64,000 bases of DNA from Blastococcus sp. TF02-8 (GTDB taxonomy: Bacteria > Actinomycetota > Actinomycetes > Mycobacteriales > Geodermatophilaceae), in assembly GCF_003319175.1 (NCBI RefSeq), contig NZ_QOHK01000009.1:1-64000 (forward strand). Direction: 5' to 3'. The position numbers and the translations under genes were made by a program. The notes below the pieces were generated by a model. That model searched no databases. It saw nothing but the letters and a program-made list of their open reading frames with translations, and was not told the DNA's origin. Shown in pieces: positions 30,041-37,852 of this stretch (positions are counted from its first letter, which is position 1; each line of letters opens with the position of its first letter).

Positions 30041-30631
30041 GTGCTGAGGATCGGACTGACCGGCGGCATCGGCTCGGGAAAGAGCACGGTGTCGACCCTG
30101 CTGGCGGAGCGCGGTGCCGTGGTCGTGGACGCCGACCGCATCGCCCGCGAGGTGCTCGAACCGGGGACGCCTGGGCTCGCAGCCGTGGCGACGGAGTTCG
30201 GCCCGGGGGTGCTCACCCCCGACGGCGCACTGGACCGGCCGGCACTGGCTGCCATCGTCTTCTCCGACGCCGCGGCGCGCAGCCGGCTCGACGCGATCGT
30301 CCACCCGCTCGTGCGGGCCCGGTCCGCGGAGCTGCTCGCCGCGGCCGAACCGGACGCCGTGGTGGTCAACGACGTCCCACTGCTGGTGGAGACCGGGCAG
30401 GCCGGTTCCTACGACCTCGTGGTCGTGGTCGAGGCAGATCCCGAGACGCGTATCCGTCGCCTGGTCGGTCGCGGGCTGGCCGAGGCCGACGCCCGCGCCC
30501 GGATCGCCGCCCAGGCCACGGACGAGCAGCGCCGTGCGGTCGCCGACGTGGTGCTGGACAACAGCGGGACGCCGGAACAGCTCGCCGAACAGGTGGCCCG
30601 CTTCTGGGCCGAGCACGTCTCCCGGGGATGA
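30041..30631 (+). CDS. coaE: Dephospho-CoA kinase
   Basis: The product (196 aa) phosphorylates dephospho-CoA, the last step of coenzyme A synthesis. The P-loop [12 protein letters not shown] is at 5-16, the substrate region [10 protein letters not shown] is at about 29, and [11 protein letters not shown] with the CoaE-type lid follows. The fused C-terminal UPF0157 domain found in mycobacterial CoaE is absent here. The gene stands downstream of rpsA as in mycobacteria, with its own predicted promoter and a 13-bp hairpin terminator. Confidence 0.95.
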   Translation: MLRIGLTGGIGSGKSTVSTLLAERGAVVVDADRIAREVLEPGTPGLAAVATEFGPGVLTPDGALDRPALAAIVFSDAAARSRLDAIVHPLVRARSAELLAAAEPDAVVVNDVPLLVETGQAGSYDLVVVVEADPETRIRRLVGRGLAEADARARIAAQATDEQRRAVADVVLDNSGTPEQLAEQVARFWAEHVSRG

Positions 30632-30633
30632 CA

Positions 30634-30664
30634 AGAGCCCCAGGTCGAGGTGACCTGGGGCTCT
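30634..30664. terminator. Bidirectional hairpin between coaE and tRNA-Val
   Basis: AGAGCCCCAGGTC (30634-30646) and GACCTGGGGCTCT (30652-30664) form a 13-bp stem with a 5-nt loop. It begins 3 bp after the coaE stop and lies just downstream of the reverse-strand tRNA operon, so it can serve both. Confidence 0.75.
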
Positions 30665-30670
30665 GCGTGG

Positions 30671-30742
30671 TGGGCGATACTGGGATCGAACCAGTGACCT
30701 CTTCCGTGTCAGGGAAGCGCGCTACCGCTGCGCCAATCGCCC
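30671..30742 (-). tRNA. tRNA-Val (GAC)
   Basis: A 72-nt cloverleaf on the reverse strand has acceptor GGGCGAT/ATCGCCC, anticodon stem CTTCC/GGAAG around loop CTGACAC (anticodon GAC), and discriminator A. CCA is not encoded. It is the last gene of the Gly-Cys-Val tRNA operon. Confidence 0.95.
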
Positions 30743-30794
30743 GTTCCGGCCTCGCGGCCGGACCCTCCTCCGCGCTCGTTCTCCGGAGGAGACG

Positions 30795-30865
30795 AGGTGG
30801 AGACGGGATTTGAACCCGTGTAGACGGCTTTGCAGGCCGTTGCCTCGCCTCTCGGCCACTCCACC
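30795..30865 (-). tRNA. tRNA-Cys (GCA)
   Basis: A 71-nt cloverleaf on the reverse strand has acceptor GGTGGAG/CTCCACC, anticodon loop CTGCAAA (anticodon GCA) and discriminator U, an identity element of tRNA-Cys. It is the middle gene of the tRNA operon. Confidence 0.95.
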
Positions 30866-30906
30866 GCACGCGGGTGCCGGTCTCTCGACCAGCACCCGAG
30901 GTTCCG

Positions 30907-30978
30907 AGCGGACGACGGGATTCGAACCCGCGACCCTCACCTTGGCAAGGTGATGCTCTACCACTGAGCCACGTCCGC
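30907..30978 (-). tRNA. tRNA-Gly (GCC)
   Basis: A 72-nt cloverleaf on the reverse strand has acceptor GCGGACG/CGTCCGC, anticodon loop TTGCCAA (anticodon GCC) and discriminator U. It is the first gene of the operon, 13 nt from the predicted -10. Confidence 0.95.
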
Positions 30979-30990
30979 GTTACGGATAGA

Positions 30991-31020
30991 ACTCTAGCGG
31001 ACCCGCGGAGGGGGTTTGAA
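30991..31020 (-). promoter_or_regulatory. Predicted promoter of the tRNA-Gly-Cys-Val operon
   Basis: On the reverse strand TTCAAA (31020-31015) and TAGAGT (30996-30991) are 18 bp apart and precede tRNA-Gly. The -35 element directly abuts the hairpin that ends the ssgA-like gene. Confidence 0.6.
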
Positions 31021-31041
31021 GGGGGGGTCCCCGGGCCCCCC
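31021..31041 (-). terminator. GC hairpin ending the ssgA-like gene
   Basis: Read on the reverse strand, GGGGGG pairs with CCCCCC around an 8-nt loop (CCCGGGGA), followed by CTTC. It lies about 33 nt after the ssgA-like stop codon and immediately before the -35 of the tRNA promoter. Confidence 0.5.
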
Positions 31042-31073
31042 TCCGTGGGGGTCCGCCTGAACATCTCCGCAGG

Positions 31074-31523
31074 TCAGAGGCCTGACGCGTCCCCGCCGCC
31101 GTTGGACAGCAGGGCATCGAGCTCCTGGTCGAGACGCAGCAGGGCCGTCTCCGAGCCCGAGGGGACCATCGCCTCGGTGTGCCGGAGGAACGCCGCGACG
31201 GTCGCCCGGGAGAGCTCGAAGAGCGCCTCGCCGGAGGGGGCCCGCAGGTGCAGGAAGAGCACGTCGGTGGCCGCCTGGGCGGGCCAGATGCGCACGTCGC
31301 CGTCGCCGGTGGGGTGCTCGAGGCCGGCCTGGAGCAGTTCGCGGCCCACCAGCCAGGCGATCCCGTCGTCGTCCTGCTCGCCCACCTCGCCGAACGCGAT
31401 CCGGACCGCGAACGGGTCCGCGGGGTCGTAGCAGAGCAGCGCGGGGACCTCGGTCCACGACTGGGGGCCGACCAGCTGAAGAGTGATGGGGGTGATGTGA
31501 CCGGGGGTCCATCGGCTCGTCAT
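31074..31523 (-). CDS. SsgA-family sporulation/cell-division regulator (SALP, SsgB-like)
   Basis: The product (149 aa) matches the SsgA-like family confined to morphologically complex actinobacteria: LCYDPADPFAVRIAF, then WLVGRELLQAGL, GDVRIWP, and TEAMVPSGSE near the C-terminus. In Streptomyces these proteins position FtsZ for sporulation septa. In single-ssgB genera such as the Geodermatophilaceae the role is probably septum placement. Assignment to SsgB rather than another SALP is inferred. It is divergent from an ECF sigma factor gene across a 139-bp region full of direct repeats. Confidence 0.85.
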   Translation of the reverse strand: MTSRWTPGHITPITLQLVGPQSWTEVPALLCYDPADPFAVRIAFGEVGEQDDDGIAWLVGRELLQAGLEHPTGDGDVRIWPAQAATDVLFLHLRAPSGEALFELSRATVAAFLRHTEAMVPSGSETALLRLDQELDALLSNGGGDASGL

Positions 31524-31570
31524 GTCCGGTCAACGACGCAGTGCCCGATGAGTGACGTCCTGCCATCCGT

Positions 31571-31662
31571 CGTGCCCCATCTGTCACACGCGCCCCATCG
31601 GACACATCGATCCGGTCACATCGAACCGACGAGGGGGGTGCTTGCGAACGCCCCGTGTGACC
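31571..31662. promoter_or_regulatory. Tandem operator-like repeats between the ssgA-like and sigma factor genes
   Basis: Two 18-bp units stand head to tail at 31571-31588 and 31589-31606 and agree at 15 of 18 positions (CGYGCCCCATCKGWCACA). A second repeat, CACATCGAWCCG, occurs at 31603-31614 and 31617-31628. The core TCACA or ACACA therefore occurs three times, with an inverted TGTGACC at 31656-31662 next to the sigma start. This layout suggests cooperative binding of a regulator to a divergent promoter region. The regulator is unknown. Confidence 0.5.
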
Positions 31663-32310
31663 ATGGGAATCGTGAGTCGACCGGTGCGCCGACAGGAGGA
31701 CGGCGCTGGGGACCTCGAGATCCTCCGGCGCATCCGTGCGGGTGACCGCGACGCCGTCGACGACCTGTACGAGCGCTTCCGCCGGCCCGCCTTCGCGCTC
31801 GCCCGCCGGATCCTCGCCGACGACGGCCTGGCCGAGGACGTGCTGCAGGACGTCTTCCTCGGCGTGTGGCGCGACCCGCACGCCTACGACGGCGCCCGGG
31901 GGAGCTTCTCCTCGTGGCTCCTGGCCGTGGTGCACCACAAGGCCGTGGACGCCGTGCGGCGCGAGGAGTCGCAGCGCCGGCGCCAGGCCCGCGCGGAGGA
32001 CGAGGCGGTGCTGGACGCGCCCGTCGCCGCGCGGGACGTCGAGGACGACGCCTGGTCGCGGGTGGTGGCCGACCAGGTGCGGTCGGCCCTCGGTGTGCTG
32101 CCCACCGCGCAGCGCGAGGCGCTGACCCTGGCCTACTACGGCGGATACACGCAGCGGGAGGTGGCCGCGCTGACCGATACGCCTCTCGGGACGGTCAAGA
32201 CCCGCATGCTCGCCGGGATGCGCCGGTTGAAGACGGAGCTGGGAGGTCTGTCGGCGCAGGGCGAGAGCGCGCTCGACGGCAGCGCCCCCCTGGACGGGAC
32301 GGCACGATGA
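31663..32310 (+). CDS. ECF-type RNA polymerase sigma factor (SigK-like)
   Basis: The product (215 aa with this start) has sigma region 2 (LYERFRRPAFALARRIL, DVLQDVFLGVWRDP, then SFSSWLLAVVHHKAVDAVRRE) and region 4 (LPTAQREALTLAYYGGYTQREVAAL, TPLGTVKTRMLAGMRRLK). Coupling by ATGA to an RskA-like anti-sigma gene places it near the SigK group. Candidate starts are GTG 31657, ATG 31663 (chosen) and GTG 31672; none has a good ribosome binding site. Its regulon cannot be inferred, but the neighbours suggest envelope or differentiation functions. Confidence 0.88.
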   Translation: MGIVSRPVRRQEDGAGDLEILRRIRAGDRDAVDDLYERFRRPAFALARRILADDGLAEDVLQDVFLGVWRDPHAYDGARGSFSSWLLAVVHHKAVDAVRREESQRRRQARAEDEAVLDAPVAARDVEDDAWSRVVADQVRSALGVLPTAQREALTLAYYGGYTQREVAALTDTPLGTVKTRMLAGMRRLKTELGGLSAQGESALDGSAPLDGTAR

Positions 32311-33092
32311 CCGGGGAGCACTCCTACGACGAGCTCGCCGTCGGCTGGGCACTGCACGCGCTCGAGCCCGACGACGAGGCGGATTTCGCCCGGCACCTGG
32401 CCGGCTGCGACCGGTGCGCGCGCACGGTGACCGAGACCTCCGAGGTGATGGCGGCGATGGCTCGCGACCTGCCGTCGGCCGAGCCCTCCCCGGAGCTCCG
32501 CTCGCGGTTGCGCGCGGCGGTCGAGTCGACCGAGCAGCTGCCCGCACCGACGGCGGAGCCGCGACCGGTCGCGCTCCCCGTGCAGGCCACGCGGGTCCCC
32601 CGTCCGGCCGGCCGCACGCGGCTGCTCACCCGGTCCCTGGTGGCCGCCGCCGTCGCCGCGGTCGTGGGACTCGGTACGTGGGCCGCGGTGCTGAGCCAGT
32701 CCCGCGACGACCTGCGGTCCGACCTGGCCGCGCAGCAGGCCGTGCTGAGCGAGCTCACCAAGCCGGGGGAGGCGACCGTCATCCCGCTGACGACGGGGGA
32801 GCGCGACGTCGCGACCGTCGTCGCCCGTGACGACGTCGTCCAGGTGGTCTCCGACGGGCTCTCGCGCAACGACGTCTCCGCGCAGACCTACGTCCTGTGG
32901 GGGCTCGGCGACGGCGCCCCCGTGGCGCTGGGCACGTTCGACGTCGTGCGGTCACAGATCGCCGTGCAGACCGTAGGCTCCGGAGGGACCGGACTCGACG
33001 ACTTCCCCGGATACGGCATCAGCATCGAGCCCGGTCGACAGGCTCCGTCGGCACCGACGGACGTCGTCGCGACCGGGCAGGTGACCAGCTGA
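32307..33092 (+). CDS. Membrane anti-sigma factor (RskA family)
   Basis: The product (261 aa) has an N-terminal zinc-binding anti-sigma domain with the H-x3-C-x2-C pattern (RHLAGCDRC, about 30-38), a single TM segment (about 110-130) and an extracytoplasmic RskA-type domain (YVLWGLGDGAPVALGTF). It should hold the upstream sigma factor inactive at the membrane until proteolysis. The coupling to the sigma gene is by ATGA. Confidence 0.9.
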   Translation: MTGEHSYDELAVGWALHALEPDDEADFARHLAGCDRCARTVTETSEVMAAMARDLPSAEPSPELRSRLRAAVESTEQLPAPTAEPRPVALPVQATRVPRPAGRTRLLTRSLVAAAVAAVVGLGTWAAVLSQSRDDLRSDLAAQQAVLSELTKPGEATVIPLTTGERDVATVVARDDVVQVVSDGLSRNDVSAQTYVLWGLGDGAPVALGTFDVVRSQIAVQTVGSGGTGLDDFPGYGISIEPGRQAPSAPTDVVATGQVTS

Positions 33093-33583
33093 GCGGACCA
33101 GACACGACGACTCCTACCACCGCTCGGGCACGGGCGCGCGCGGAGTCCGCCGACGAACGACGCGCGCGGTACGACGCGGACGAGGTGCACAGCCTGCGCG
33201 AGCGGGTCGCCGAGGCCCGCTGGCGGCGCCGGCTGGCGGCCAGTCGCAGCATCAACCACGGCTACCGGGTCGGCGTGGGGATCGTGGGTGGGCTGATCGT
33301 CGCGGTCGGGCTGGTCACCATCCCGCTGCCGGGCCCGGGCTGGCTCACGGTGATCGCCGGGCTCTTCGTGCTGGCCACCGAGTTCACCTGGGCCGAGCGG
33401 CTGCTGGAGTTCACCAAGGCCCACGTGAAGCGCTGGACCGACTGGGTGACCGCGCAGCCGGTGTGGGTCCGGCTGCTCATCGCGGCCGCGACGGCGGCCT
33501 TCGTCTACGGCGTCCTGGTCGTCACCCTGCACGTCACGGGGGTTCCCGACTGGGTACCGGGGTGGGTGCCGCTCTGGCGATGA
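33089..33583 (+). CDS. TIGR02611-type small membrane protein
   Basis: The product has two or three hydrophobic segments and the conserved stretch PLPGPGWLTVIAGLFVLATEF then WAERLL. This is an actinobacterial family of unknown function, by recollection TIGR02611. The N-terminus is uncertain: the first standard in-frame start is GTG 33185 (132 aa), which has no ribosome binding site. The CTG at 33089 (164 aa) overlaps the anti-sigma stop in the manner seen elsewhere here and has GGCAGGTG 6 nt upstream. The region between is charged and in frame. Confidence 0.72.
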   Translation: MSGPDTTTPTTARARARAESADERRARYDADEVHSLRERVAEARWRRRLAASRSINHGYRVGVGIVGGLIVAVGLVTIPLPGPGWLTVIAGLFVLATEFTWAERLLEFTKAHVKRWTDWVTAQPVWVRLLIAAATAAFVYGVLVVTLHVTGVPDWVPGWVPLWR

Positions 33584-33609
33584 GCGTCTGGCACAATCAG
33601 ACGCGCAAC

Positions 33610-33681
33610 GGGCGATTGGCTCAGTGGTAGAGCGCTTCGTTCACACCGAAGAGGTCACTGGTTCGAACCCAGTATCGCCCA
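33610..33681 (+). tRNA. tRNA-Val (CAC)
   Basis: A 72-nt cloverleaf has acceptor GGGCGAT/ATCGCCC, anticodon stem CTTCG/CGAAG, loop TTCACAC (anticodon CAC) and discriminator A. Outside the anticodon arm and D arm it is nearly identical to tRNA-Val(GAC) at 30671-30742. A CACAAT hexamer about 12 nt upstream may be its -10. Confidence 0.95.
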
Positions 33682-33686
33682 CCGTC

Positions 33687-33724
33687 GCGAAGGCCCGGTC
33701 CGCAGCTGCGGGCCGGGCCTTCGC
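33687..33724 (+). terminator. Hairpin terminator after tRNA-Val (CAC)
   Basis: GCGAAGGCCCGG (33687-33698) pairs with CCGGGCCTTCGC (33713-33724). The loop holds the palindrome CGCAGCTGCG. Confidence 0.75.
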
Positions 33725-33742
33725 TGTCGGGGGAGCACGCAC

Positions 33743-34771
33743 TCACATGCGGGCGTCCATGCGCTCCAGCACTCCCGGCACGCCCTCGATGGCCCATTCG
33801 CGCCCGTCCCGCGCGCGGATCGTGCCCGAGTAGCTGCCGTACATCTGGGCGTAGCGGATGGCGGCCACGACGAGCTGGTGGCGCACCGCCTTGTGCCCGT
33901 CCGGCGTGAAGACCAGGTCCAGCCGCCCGTCGGCGTCGACCACGGTGACCGGGGCCTGCAGATCGGCCGGCCGGTCTCCCGGATCGGGGGTGAACCGGAT
34001 CCCGTGCAGCGGCTCGGCGGCCTCCGGCGTCCAGACGCCGGACTCCTCGAACTCGTCCGGGAGCTGGGGGCGGGTGGCGAAGTTCGCGCCCACCACGCCG
34101 TCGGGCAGGCGTACCGCGAAGGTGCCCCACGTCCACTCGGTGCGGTAGGCGAGCTGCGAGCGGTGCTCGTCGATGATCACCAGGTGCTCGGCGGCGTGGA
34201 AGCCGTAGGTCCGCGAACCCACCGTGACGTGCCCGGAGGCCGGGAAGATCCGCTTGTGGGTGTAGAGGGTGCTGCGGCGCGGCATCCGGGCGCTCATCGA
34301 CAGCGCGGGGGAGGCCTGCCGGACGTCGAGCAGGAGTTCTCCCGAGACCGCCTCGCTCGACGCGGTGGCGGCGAGCTCGAACCGGACCCTGTGGCTGCCG
34401 CCGGCGTCGTCGAAGTCGTACCGCACGGCGTAGCCGGGCTTCACGAACTCGCAGTGCCCGCCCTCGAGCAGAATCCGCGGCAGCTGGGCGAACCCGCCGC
34501 GCGCGGTGGCCGCGAACTCGGTCAGCCGCCCGCTGGCCCGGTCGCGGACGTAGAACTCGGAGGAGGAGAGGTACTTCGCGTCCTGGATGATCATCGCCCC
34601 GTACAGCTCGGGGTGGACCAGCGTGAAGCCCACCCACTCCTTGGTCCGGAAGTCGTGCCAGCGGCGGCGCAGGCCGGAGAACTCGTCGGCCGGGTTGACG
34701 TCGGAGGGGCGGGCGTCGAACCAGCCGTGGTGGCGGCTGCCGGACTCGACCAGGCGCGGAGGGGTCGTCAT
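33743..34771 (-). CDS. DUF2804 family protein
   Basis: The product (342 aa) resembles the DUF2804 family: KEWVGFTLVHPELYGAMIIQDAKYL near the N-terminus, LYTHKRIFPASGHV in the middle, and RTEWTWGTFAVRLPDGVVGANFATRPQ toward the end. No signal peptide or TM segment is seen. Function is unknown; the fold may be beta-rich. The ATG at 34771 has TACGCT 7 nt before it and no ribosome binding site, so the message is probably leaderless. It is divergent from a small HNH gene, with 54 bp between. Confidence 0.82.
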   Translation of the reverse strand: MTTPPRLVESGSRHHGWFDARPSDVNPADEFSGLRRRWHDFRTKEWVGFTLVHPELYGAMIIQDAKYLSSSEFYVRDRASGRLTEFAATARGGFAQLPRILLEGGHCEFVKPGYAVRYDFDDAGGSHRVRFELAATASSEAVSGELLLDVRQASPALSMSARMPRRSTLYTHKRIFPASGHVTVGSRTYGFHAAEHLVIIDEHRSQLAYRTEWTWGTFAVRLPDGVVGANFATRPQLPDEFEESGVWTPEAAEPLHGIRFTPDPGDRPADLQAPVTVVDADGRLDLVFTPDGHKAVRHQLVVAAIRYAQMYGSYSGTIRARDGREWAIEGVPGVLERMDARM

Positions 34772-34778
34772 GCGCGGC

Positions 34779-34784
34779 AGCGTA
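34779..34784 (-). promoter_or_regulatory. Predicted -10 hexamer (TACGCT) of the DUF2804 gene
   Basis: The reverse-strand hexamer ends 7 nt before the ATG at 34771. Confidence 0.45.
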
Positions 34785-34825
34785 GTGAGACCAAGATCGC
34801 TCGCCCGGGGCCGCGCCGGGGGACC

Positions 34826-35233
34826 ATGGGAGAGATGGGCGCCCGACCGGACCGCGCGAACCGTCTCGAGCTGGTGCTGGAGCGCGACGGCCCGACGTGC
34901 ATCTGGTGCGGCCGCGTCTTCGCCGGGCTGGTGCGGCCGACCACGGAGCACGTCGTCCCGCGCGTCAAGGGCGGCCCCTCGTGGCTGGAGAACGAGGTCG
35001 CGGCCTGCCGCCGGTGCAACGCCGAACGAGGGCACCGGACGCCGGTGGAGTGGCTCGAGGAGTGCCTGCGCCGCGGATGGCCGGCCGACGAGGCGCGGCT
35101 GGGCCGCGCGCTCGCCGCCCTGGCCGAGGCCATCGGGGCCCTCGGTGGCCAGCGCCGCGCCCGGCCCTACCTGGACGCGCAACTGCGCCGGCTGCGCCGC
35201 CGGACGGACGGCGCAGCCGGGCAGGTGGGGTGA
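34826..35233 (+). CDS. Small HNH endonuclease domain protein
   Basis: The product (135 aa) has CIWCG at about 25-29, TEHVVPRVKGGPSWLENEV (the HNH core with histidine and asparagine), and CRRCN as the second zinc pair. A basic C-terminal helix follows (RRARPYLDAQLRRLRRR). It differs from the DUF222 protein at the window start: it is much shorter and lacks DUF222. It may be a stand-alone nuclease of unknown target. Start ATG 34826 or ATG 34835. Its stop is 1 bp from the opposing transporter stop. Confidence 0.8.
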   Translation: MGEMGARPDRANRLELVLERDGPTCIWCGRVFAGLVRPTTEHVVPRVKGGPSWLENEVAACRRCNAERGHRTPVEWLEECLRRGWPADEARLGRALAALAEAIGALGGQRRARPYLDAQLRRLRRRTDGAAGQVG

Positions 35234-35234
35234 G

Positions 35235-36545
35235 TCAGAGCTGCTCGAGCGGGCGGGCCCGGAGTGCGGCGAACCCGCTGACCAGTGCGGCGACCAGGAG
35301 GTAGGAGGCCGCGAGCCACGGCGAGCCACCGGTGGTGGCCAGCAGCGCGGTCATGATCAGCGGGGTGAAGCCGCTCGCGTAGATCCCGCCGCCCTGGAAG
35401 GCCAGCGACATGCCCGTGTACCGGGTCCGCGTCGGGAAGACCTCGGCGAACAGGGTGGACTCCGCGCCGCTGGTCAGCCCGTAGCTCACGCCCAGCATGG
35501 CGACGAGGACGACGCCGACCACCACGACCTGTCCCGACCCGAGCAGGGCGAACGCCGGGAAGACCCCGAGCGCCAGGAGTCCGCAGCCGAGGGCGAAGAC
35601 CCGACCACGGCCGATCCGGTCGCCGAGTGCCCCGGCCAGCGGGACGACGGCCGCCTCCACCAGCGCGGCGACGGTCACCGCCACCAGCACGCCGGTGCGG
35701 TCCATGCCGATGGTGGTGACGGTGTAGGTCAGCACGAAGACGGCCCAGGTGTTGAAGGAGGCGCCCTCCGCCCAGCGGGCCAGCAGCGCCCAGCCGAGGT
35801 TCCGCCGCGACCGCTCGTCGCGGAAGACCTCGACGGCGGGGACGCGGGCGACCTCGGCCCGCTCCTGGACCTGCCGGAAGGCCGGCGTCTCCAGGACCTT
35901 GAGCCGGACGACCAGGCCCACCAGCACCAGCACCAGGCTGGACACGAACGCGATCCGCCAGCCCCAGCCGGTGAACGCGTCGTCGTCCATCACCGAGCCG
36001 AGCAGCGCGAAGGCGCCGGTGCCCAGGGCCAGGCCCAGGCCGAGCCCGACCTGCGGCATCGCGCCGTACAGCCCCCGTCGACCGGGTGGTGCGTACTCGA
36101 CGGCGAGCAGCACCGCCCCGCCCCACTCCCCGCCGACGGCGATCCCCTGGAGGATCCGCAGCAGCACCAGCAGGACCGGGGCCAGCACGCCGATGGAGTC
36201 GGGGGAGGGCAGCAGGCCGATCAGCGCGGTCGAGACGCCGGTCAGCGCCATGGTCACGATCAGCGTCGTGCGCCGGCCGACCCGGTCGCCGATGTGCCCG
36301 AACACGAGGCCGCCCAGGGGGCGGGCGAGGAAGCCGACGGCGAACGTGGCGAACGACAGCAGCGTCGCCACCGTCGGGTCGCCGTCGCCGTAGAAGACGG
36401 TCGGGAACACGATCCCGGCGGCCGTGGCGAACAGGAAGAAGTCGTACCACTCGATCGTCGTGCCGATCAGGCTGGCGACCAGCACCGTGCGGGAGCTGGG
36501 CTCCGCCTCGACCTGGGGCTCGGGGGCGAGCGCGGTGGCAGTCAT
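35235..36545 (-). CDS. MFS transporter, metabolite:H+ symporter (MHS) type
   Basis: This is a 12-TM transporter of 436 aa. IEWYDFFLFATAAG in TM1 and the loops FGHIGDRVGRRTTL and GDRIGRGRVFAL identify the metabolite:H+ symporter branch (shikimate, citrate, proline/betaine and dicarboxylate transporters). The substrate is unknown. Because the ATG overlaps the stop of the upstream sulfonate-type monooxygenase (ATGA), an organosulfur or carboxylate substrate connected with that enzyme is an inference. Confidence 0.87.
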   Translation of the reverse strand: MTATALAPEPQVEAEPSSRTVLVASLIGTTIEWYDFFLFATAAGIVFPTVFYGDGDPTVATLLSFATFAVGFLARPLGGLVFGHIGDRVGRRTTLIVTMALTGVSTALIGLLPSPDSIGVLAPVLLVLLRILQGIAVGGEWGGAVLLAVEYAPPGRRGLYGAMPQVGLGLGLALGTGAFALLGSVMDDDAFTGWGWRIAFVSSLVLVLVGLVVRLKVLETPAFRQVQERAEVARVPAVEVFRDERSRRNLGWALLARWAEGASFNTWAVFVLTYTVTTIGMDRTGVLVAVTVAALVEAAVVPLAGALGDRIGRGRVFALGCGLLALGVFPAFALLGSGQVVVVGVVLVAMLGVSYGLTSGAESTLFAEVFPTRTRYTGMSLAFQGGGIYASGFTPLIMTALLATTGGSPWLAASYLLVAALVSGFAALRARPLEQL

Positions 36546-37774
36546 CGGCCGGCGAAGGGGATCGAGGCGGTCGGTGCGGAGGCGGCGGGCGAGCCGGCGG
36601 GCGGCGTCCACAGGCCCCGCCGGCCGAGCTCGGGCAGCACACCCTCCCCGACCCAGTAGGCCTCCTCCAGGTGCGGATGACCGGAGAGGATGAACTCGTC
36701 GATGCCGAGGGAGTGGTACTCGGCGATCCGGTCGGCCACCTCGGTGTGGCTGCCGACCAGGGCGGTCCCGGCGCCGCCGCGGACCAGGCCGACGCCGGCC
36801 CACAGGTTCGGCGACACCTCCAGGTCGGCCGCCCGCGACGTGCCCCCGGAGTGCAGCGCGCGCATCCGCCGCTGACCCTCGGACTCGCTGCGCGCCAGGT
36901 TGGCCTGCACCTTCTCGATCATCCCGTCGGGGATGCCGGCCAGCAGCGCCTCGGCCTGCGCCCACGCGGCGTCCGCGGTGTCGCGCGCGATGACGTGCAG
37001 CCGGACGCCGAAGCGCACGCTGCGCCCGCGGGCAGCGGCCAGGCCGCGGATCCACTCGATCTTCTCGGCCACCTGCCGGGGCGGCTCGCCCCAGGTCAGG
37101 TAGACGTCGCTGTGCTCGACGGCGATCTGCCCGGCGACGGGGGACGAACCGGCGAAGTAGACCGGGGGGATCGGATCGGGGACCGACTCCAGCCGGGCCT
37201 GCTCCACCCGCACGTGCTCGCCGGCGAGGTCGACGGTCTCGCCGCGCCACAGCCGGCGGACCACCTCGAGGAACTCGCCGGCGCGGCGGTAGCGGTCGTC
37301 CTTGCCGAGGAAGTCGCCGTAGGCCCGCTGCTCGGCGGGCTCGCCGCCGGTCACCACGTTCAGCAGCAGCCGCCCGTCGGAGTGGCGCTGGAAGGTGGTG
37401 GCCATCTGCGCGGCGAGGGTGGGGGAGAGCAGTCCCGGACGGAAGGCGACGAGGAACTTCAGCCGCTCGGTCCGCCCCGCCAGCATCGCGGTGGTGAGCC
37501 AGGCGTCCTCGCACCAGAGCCCGGCCGGGGTCAGGGCGGCCTCGAAGCCGACCGACTCGGCCGCCTGCACCACCTGGGTGAGGTAGTGCAGGGTCGCGGG
37601 GCGTGCGGCGCCGGCGGCCGAGGCCGCCATGCCGTGGCCGCCGCCGACGAGGCCCCGGGAGTCGCCGTAGGTGGGCAGGAACCAGTGCGCGGTGAGGGGA
37701 CGGCGGCCGCCACCGGGAAGCGGCGCGACGGCGAACGGGTCGGTGGGTGCGGGCAGGGTGGGAACGCGGGTCAT
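36542..37774 (-). CDS. LLM-class FMNH2-dependent monooxygenase (alkanesulfonate monooxygenase SsuD-like)
   Basis: The product (410 aa) is a luciferase-like TIM-barrel enzyme. SsuD/SfnG-like segments are FLVAFRPGLLSPTLAAQMATT, GRLLLNVVTGGEP, DDRYRRAGEFLEVVRRLW, PPVYFAGSSP, SDVYLTWGEPP and DEFILSGHPHLEEAYWVGE. Such enzymes cleave the C-S bond of sulfonates with reduced FMN and oxygen, releasing sulfite for sulfur supply. A flavin reductase and ABC transporter genes are not next to it. A Cys-containing leader peptide precedes it by 78 bp, which suggests control by sulfur status. Confidence 0.87.
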   Translation of the reverse strand: MTRVPTLPAPTDPFAVAPLPGGGRRPLTAHWFLPTYGDSRGLVGGGHGMAASAAGAARPATLHYLTQVVQAAESVGFEAALTPAGLWCEDAWLTTAMLAGRTERLKFLVAFRPGLLSPTLAAQMATTFQRHSDGRLLLNVVTGGEPAEQRAYGDFLGKDDRYRRAGEFLEVVRRLWRGETVDLAGEHVRVEQARLESVPDPIPPVYFAGSSPVAGQIAVEHSDVYLTWGEPPRQVAEKIEWIRGLAAARGRSVRFGVRLHVIARDTADAAWAQAEALLAGIPDGMIEKVQANLARSESEGQRRMRALHSGGTSRAADLEVSPNLWAGVGLVRGGAGTALVGSHTEVADRIAEYHSLGIDEFILSGHPHLEEAYWVGEGVLPELGRRGLWTPPAGSPAASAPTASIPFAGR

Positions 37775-37852
37775 GACGAGTCCAGACGTGGGATCCCGGC
37801 GCGCGGCGTGGGCGTGCCGGAGGAGTGGGGGCGGCGAGCCGCACCGGCCGCC

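Noticed and set aside
31011-31041. Runs of G (five and seven) considered as a G-quadruplex element
   Set aside because: Only two or three usable G-runs are present on one strand, and the sequence is explained better by the hairpin and the adjoining -35 element.
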